A DNA stretch of 64,000 bases from Siphonodentalium dalli. Its lineage: Eukaryota > Mollusca > Scaphopoda > Gadilida > Siphonodentaliidae. This document shows positions 60,294 through 64,000 of the stretch, in pieces (the first letter of the stretch is position 1; the number at the start of each line of letters is the position of its first letter). The notes under the pieces were generated by a model. That model was given only the letters and a program-made list of their open reading frames with translations, had not been told where the DNA came from and made no database searches. The stretch is taken from assembly GCA_032622095.1 (NCBI GenBank), contig CP136066.1:135129917-135193916 (forward strand). Reading direction: 5' to 3'. The position numbers were made by a program, and so were the translations under genes.

Positions 60294-60780
60294 ACTCAGA
60301 CAAGGCCTTGCCTGCCACTCAACCGTCTTGGGGCTCGGAGAACAATGACCTCTCCCCACCCTCCAGCTTGGCCAGGATATTAGCTTGGGCATGACCACCT
60401 TGCAGCATGCGGTGGTGGGGGCTCCCTCTGATCCGATGGCTTGACTCCATTATCGTTGTACAACCCGTTTGGCCTAATGGGTTCTCCAATATCTGCTTTT
60501 TGCTTTGGCGAACAGCAGTTAGTTAACTCTTAATGTCGGTTGTCTCGCCATCTTCGGAGTGGGCCTCCTCCTGTGCAGGTCGTTCTGTCGCTAAGGCGGA
60601 GAGTGAGTTAGTCTCCTTGCATCATGATCCTACATCATGATCCCATTCGGGTGGGACCTTAGAACTGACAGATGAAGAACGAAGAAGACGACAAAGAGAA
60701 GAACGCAGAGTTTCTTCTTCCGTTATACTTGCTCGGTTCGCTCGCAACTATGAATTGGATGGCACCTCCTGGGATGTTTC
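60294..60780 (+). other. Rest of GC-rich island
   Basis: GC-rich sequence with a final frame LTDEERRRRQREERRVSSSV (60662-60721) rich in Arg and Glu, ending in LSKKAL before a stop at 60826. No family recognised. Confidence 0.25.
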
Positions 60781-60788
60781 TTCCAAAA

Positions 60789-60965
60789 CAAGGGGGGGAG
60801 GTACACATTTGAGCAAGAAAGCACTCTAACTATATGAGTTGTGTCACGTAACTAATTATAACAGATTCATTAAAGAGTTCATATATGGTACAATCTGTTT
60901 TAGATGAGTACATTCACTAAAAATTTGGCTATTAACTTTCTTGCTCGTGCCTCCTCCTGGGCTTG
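60789..60965. mobile_element. 177-bp MITE
   Basis: CAAGGGGGGGAGGTACACAT...GAGCAAGAAAG at the left pairs with CTTTCTTGCTCGTGCCTCCT...GGGCTTG at the right. Confidence 0.75.
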
Positions 60966-61050
60966 TATTCTAATCCATATAGTTCAGTGTGAAGGCTTCC
61001 TTTGGCGGAAATATTATATTTTTTAAAAGTATAATATATATTTATTTAAA

Positions 61051-61240
61051 GAAAGCCTGAACACTGAACTATCATAGGGCCCTCCCATGGCGGTGCCATT
61101 CCCAACCCCGCAACTCGCCAATCTCCTGATTGAGTCGGAAATAAAACTGACGATTCTCATGCGTACAAAAAGTTAACCCTTTTCCTACCGTGGCTTGCAA
61201 AGTAGGACATATATCCATATAGTTCAGTGTTCAGGCTTTC
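61051..61240. mobile_element. 190-bp MITE
   Basis: Begins GAAAGCCTGAACACTGAACT and ends with the reverse complement. The same end, with AGCCTTCACACTGAACTAT, is found at 56430 and 60977. Confidence 0.75.
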
Positions 61241-61393
61241 ATTAAGGAAATATATATTATACTTTTTAAAAATATAATTTTAATACATTGAGTGAGCAAT
61301 TTTGACAATTCAATAAAGATTAAAGTTTTGATCGGAAAGTTCGACAAAATTTTCGATTTTCTCTTCACGCATTGTAGAAGAATGAGTTACACA

Positions 61394-62209
61394 CAGGGTT
61401 GGTGATTTTTTTAATTTTTTTTAAATAAATCAAAAAATTGATTTATTTGATTTAAATCAGGATTTTTTTTATTTATTTGATTTTTTTCTACTAACTGTTA
61501 TGAAAATATGTAATTGTGCAATTTCTCTGATAAATGAAGGTTCTGAAAGCTGTTGCTTATTATATCCAAGGCTGGATTAATCAGAATTCTATGAATGTAT
61601 TATTATTATTTTTTGGTTACCAATGAAACACACAAATATCATGGCAGTACATATATAGCGACCATGTGCTTTATGCATTCACTTAGGTCCATGTGAGTTC
61701 CAATGTTGTGATATCTGGAAAGGTATATCGGTGCTTAAACATTTGCTAATAAATTTAGTCAATTTTAGCAGATCATATTATTAATCACGTTTGCTCTCAG
61801 TGACTTGAGGACATACGGTGATCACACAATAGATCAAGTATAGGCACCAGACAACTAGAGTAGTTAGATGGCTGAGTACATGTATATGGAAGAGCTACTC
61901 AGTTAGCATTTACAATACGAATAATGCTATAAAGCGAAACATACCATTGCTGGAACAGTAAATGTGGTACCATGCAATATGCCTGCAGTTTGATAAGGTT
62001 GATAATTACTGTACAATTTCATATATATTATCAATTTTTATGTTGTTTAATCATACTCATATTATAGTTTATAGAAACCTTGTTAGATATTGCAGTACTT
62101 GACTTTTTATCATAATTTGAACAAATTTGATTTAAATCAATGATTTTTTTCAAAAAAATCATTGATTTAAATCTTGATTTAAATCAATGATTTAAATCGG
62201 CCAACCCTG
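61394..62209. mobile_element. hAT-type MITE with 8-bp TSD
   Basis: The left end is CAGGGTTGG and the right end CCAACCCTG, flanked by identical GTTACACA at 61386-61393 and 62210-62217. The subterminal regions are rich in GATTTAAATCA palindromes (61420-61490 and 62118-62200). No transposase. Confidence 0.88.
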
Positions 62210-62375
62210 GTTACACATCCCAACGTCATGTCAATTCAGCCCAATATTGTGGGCACAGGGATTGCCTAGATTAATGCCCAAATAAATGATGTTGTTACCG
62301 CGCATTGAAAAATACATAATCTTGAGTATATTCTCCACAATATAATCGAAAAATACGAAGGAATGGACACACGAT

Positions 62376-64000
62376 TCAATCCAAATGGTTTATTTAAAAA
62401 ACACTCCCGCCAAGAAACGCCCACTGATAACGTGCGGACAAAATATGTACCTGCAAACACGTGTTGTTGGCATGTGGGGCGCACAATGGGGACTGTCATT
62501 TATCATGGCTATAACTATTAGCCATTCGGTAATAAATAAATGACATTCATTGCAAATTCAAACAGAATATATCTTAGATTTAGTGTTATAGTTAATCCCG
62601 CTTTATCACATAGCCTCGGTGCAAGAGGAATTTATGTTAATAAGCGTGTATGTTTATGTGCGGGATTCCGATATTTGGCCCAATTTGTGTGTACTTTGTA
62701 TGGACATTTGACCACGTTTTCCGTCGCCATCAGGGATGGGGTAATTGTAATTTGTAATTGTAATTGATTGTAATTAATTACATTTTTTCAAGTAATTGCA
62801 TGTAATTGGTAATTGAGTTTATTCTCAATTACATGTAATTGCAATTGTAATTGGTTAGGATGTAACTGTAATTGTAATTAGGGTCTAATTTCAATTACTT
62901 CAAAATCACAGGTACTTGTTTCTTCTCAAAGTTTCTCTTTCATGATTCATCCAATGGTTTCTTCAAATGTTTTTTTCTTCAAATTTCAAAGTGTAAGACT
63001 GGTGACTGGCTATCACTATGTTGTCACAAGTCAGGAGGAGTAACTCTATCTGTAGACATTGGACTATGTCACCGGGTTTAAGTAAACATACTCATCCGTT
63101 TCCTATTCATACAAATTAGGTTCTTATTTTGAGCGTGATCGCGGTGATGCAATGTCGCGACATTGGAAAGTTTCGGATACAGAATTCGAAGCCCTGTCAA
63201 AGTACATTAAATTCCCATTGTAAATGGATTAAAAATAGCACACATGCCGGATTGTAAGTGATAAAAACCAATTAGCTGACAGGCCTATCAGTATCTTAAG
63301 CGCCCATGTGGTCGTTCACAGCTTGTTTCTCTTTGTTTGCCGTCTTTGCATTGATTGAATTACATAATTAACTGTAATGGCCTCTCGATTAACTGGCATG
63401 TGTGCATAGTTTCACCCGTGTGGTTAACATGTTATTGCATATTTCTATGTTTATAACCGGTGGTCAATCCAAATGGTTTATTTAAAAAACACTCCCGCCA
63501 AGAAACACCCACTGATAACGTGCGGACAAAATATGTACCTGCAAACACGTGTTGTTGGCATGTGGGGCGCACAATGGGGACTGTCATTTATCATGGCTAT
63601 AACTATTAGCCATTCGGTAATAAATAAATGACATTCATTGCAAATTCAAACAGAATATATCTTAGATTTAGTGTTATAGTTAATCCCGCTTTATCACATA
63701 GCCTCGGTGCAAGAGGAATTTATGTTAATAAGCGTGTATGTTTATGTGCGGGATTCCGATATTTGGCCCAATTTGTGTGTACTTTGTATGGACATTTGAC
63801 CACGTTTTCCGTCGCCATCAGGGATGGGGTAATTGTAATTTGTAATTGTAATTGATTGTAATTAATTACATTTTTTCAAGTAATTGCATGTAATTGGTAA
63901 TTGAGTTTATTCTCAATTACATGTAATTGCAATTGTAATTGGTTAGGATGTAATTGTAATTGTAATTAGGGTCTAATTTCAATTACTTCAAAATCACAGG
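62376..64000. repeat. 1088-bp direct duplication, second copy cut by window end
   Basis: 62376-62912 and 63464-64000 are identical except for two bases I can see (G/A in AAGAAAC(G/A)CCC and C/T in GATGTAA(C/T)TG). The period is 1088 bp. Each copy contains CAGGGATGGGGTAATTG followed by TGTAATTGTAATT-rich sequence that looks like a hAT-type end. Confidence 0.93.

Larger units (their letters stand above)
56415..61013. repeat. Widely spaced inverted repeat (41-bp outer arms)
   Basis: TATTTCCGCCAAAGGAAGCC and TTCACACTGAACTATATGGA at 56415-56454 are the reverse complement of 60973-61013. A longer stretch (56440-56620) is also inverted relative to 61135-61225, except for ~70 extra bases near 56500-56570. 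It could be one 4.6-kb element or two copies of a MITE in opposite orientation. Confidence 0.6.

Noticed and set aside
53975-64000. Further DNAJC17 exons (RRM body)
   Set aside because: I looked for a phase-0 acceptor followed by a YGEV/YGD-like start and a G-x-A-x-V-E-F motif and found none, so the next exon is probably beyond the window.

Overview
The window is AT-rich, intron-rich DNA from a metazoan, most likely a marine invertebrate. The signs are a spliced DnaJ co-chaperone gene with long introns, APE-type non-LTR retrotransposons (one with a viral-2A-like motif), MULE, hAT and PIF/Harbinger-type elements, TTAA-flanked MITEs, and a 5S rRNA sequence of invertebrate type. I cannot name the phylum from sequence alone.

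There is one recognisable host gene, a plus-strand DNAJC17 orthologue (J-domain plus RRM, spliceosome-associated). Its ATG is at 20339. Eight coding exons can be chained with consistent phases and GT/AG borders: 20339-20413, 30761-30830, 34975-35033, 35956-36043, 38202-38278, 47342-47444, 52611-52645 and 53897-53974. They give 195 codons, ending just inside the expected RRM; the rest of the gene lies beyond 64000. So about 44 of the 64 kb is one transcription unit, nearly all of it intron packed with repeats.

Region by region. 1-1310: a degraded tandem repeat split by a MULE derivative (143-1150, 8-bp target duplication). 2397-6400: a nearly intact minus-strand APE/RT retrotransposon with a 2A-like motif and one in-frame stop. 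7.1-8.3 kb: simple repeats and short hairpins. 8805-11673: a TIR-bounded element carrying a ~142-bp satellite and a foldback. 11.7-15.6 kb: mostly unassigned, with a TTAA-flanked MITE. 15.6-18.5 kb: a dense array of short repeats rich in AGGTCA-type and GCGCATGCGC motifs. 18974-19310: a dead RT fragment. 19636-19763: a six-unit palindrome array just upstream of the host gene. Intron 1 opens with a perfect 162-bp inverted repeat and holds a possible small internal promoter/exon pair (24.0-25.6 kb) and a tandem-repeat field (28.8-30.0 kb). Introns 2-4 hold MITEs and hairpins. Intron 5 holds a frameshifted hAT element (38728-41955) inserted in an older composite repeat that recurs at 58.4 kb. Intron 6 holds a PIF-like element and a 12-copy 47-bp minisatellite. 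Intron 8 (53975 onward) holds a 5S-like sequence, a GC-rich unassigned island, several MITEs including an 816-bp hAT-type one, and a near-identical 1088-bp duplication running off the window end.

No tRNA gene, CRISPR array or prokaryotic-type operon is supported. All splice sites, family assignments and repeat boundaries come from reading the sequence by eye.
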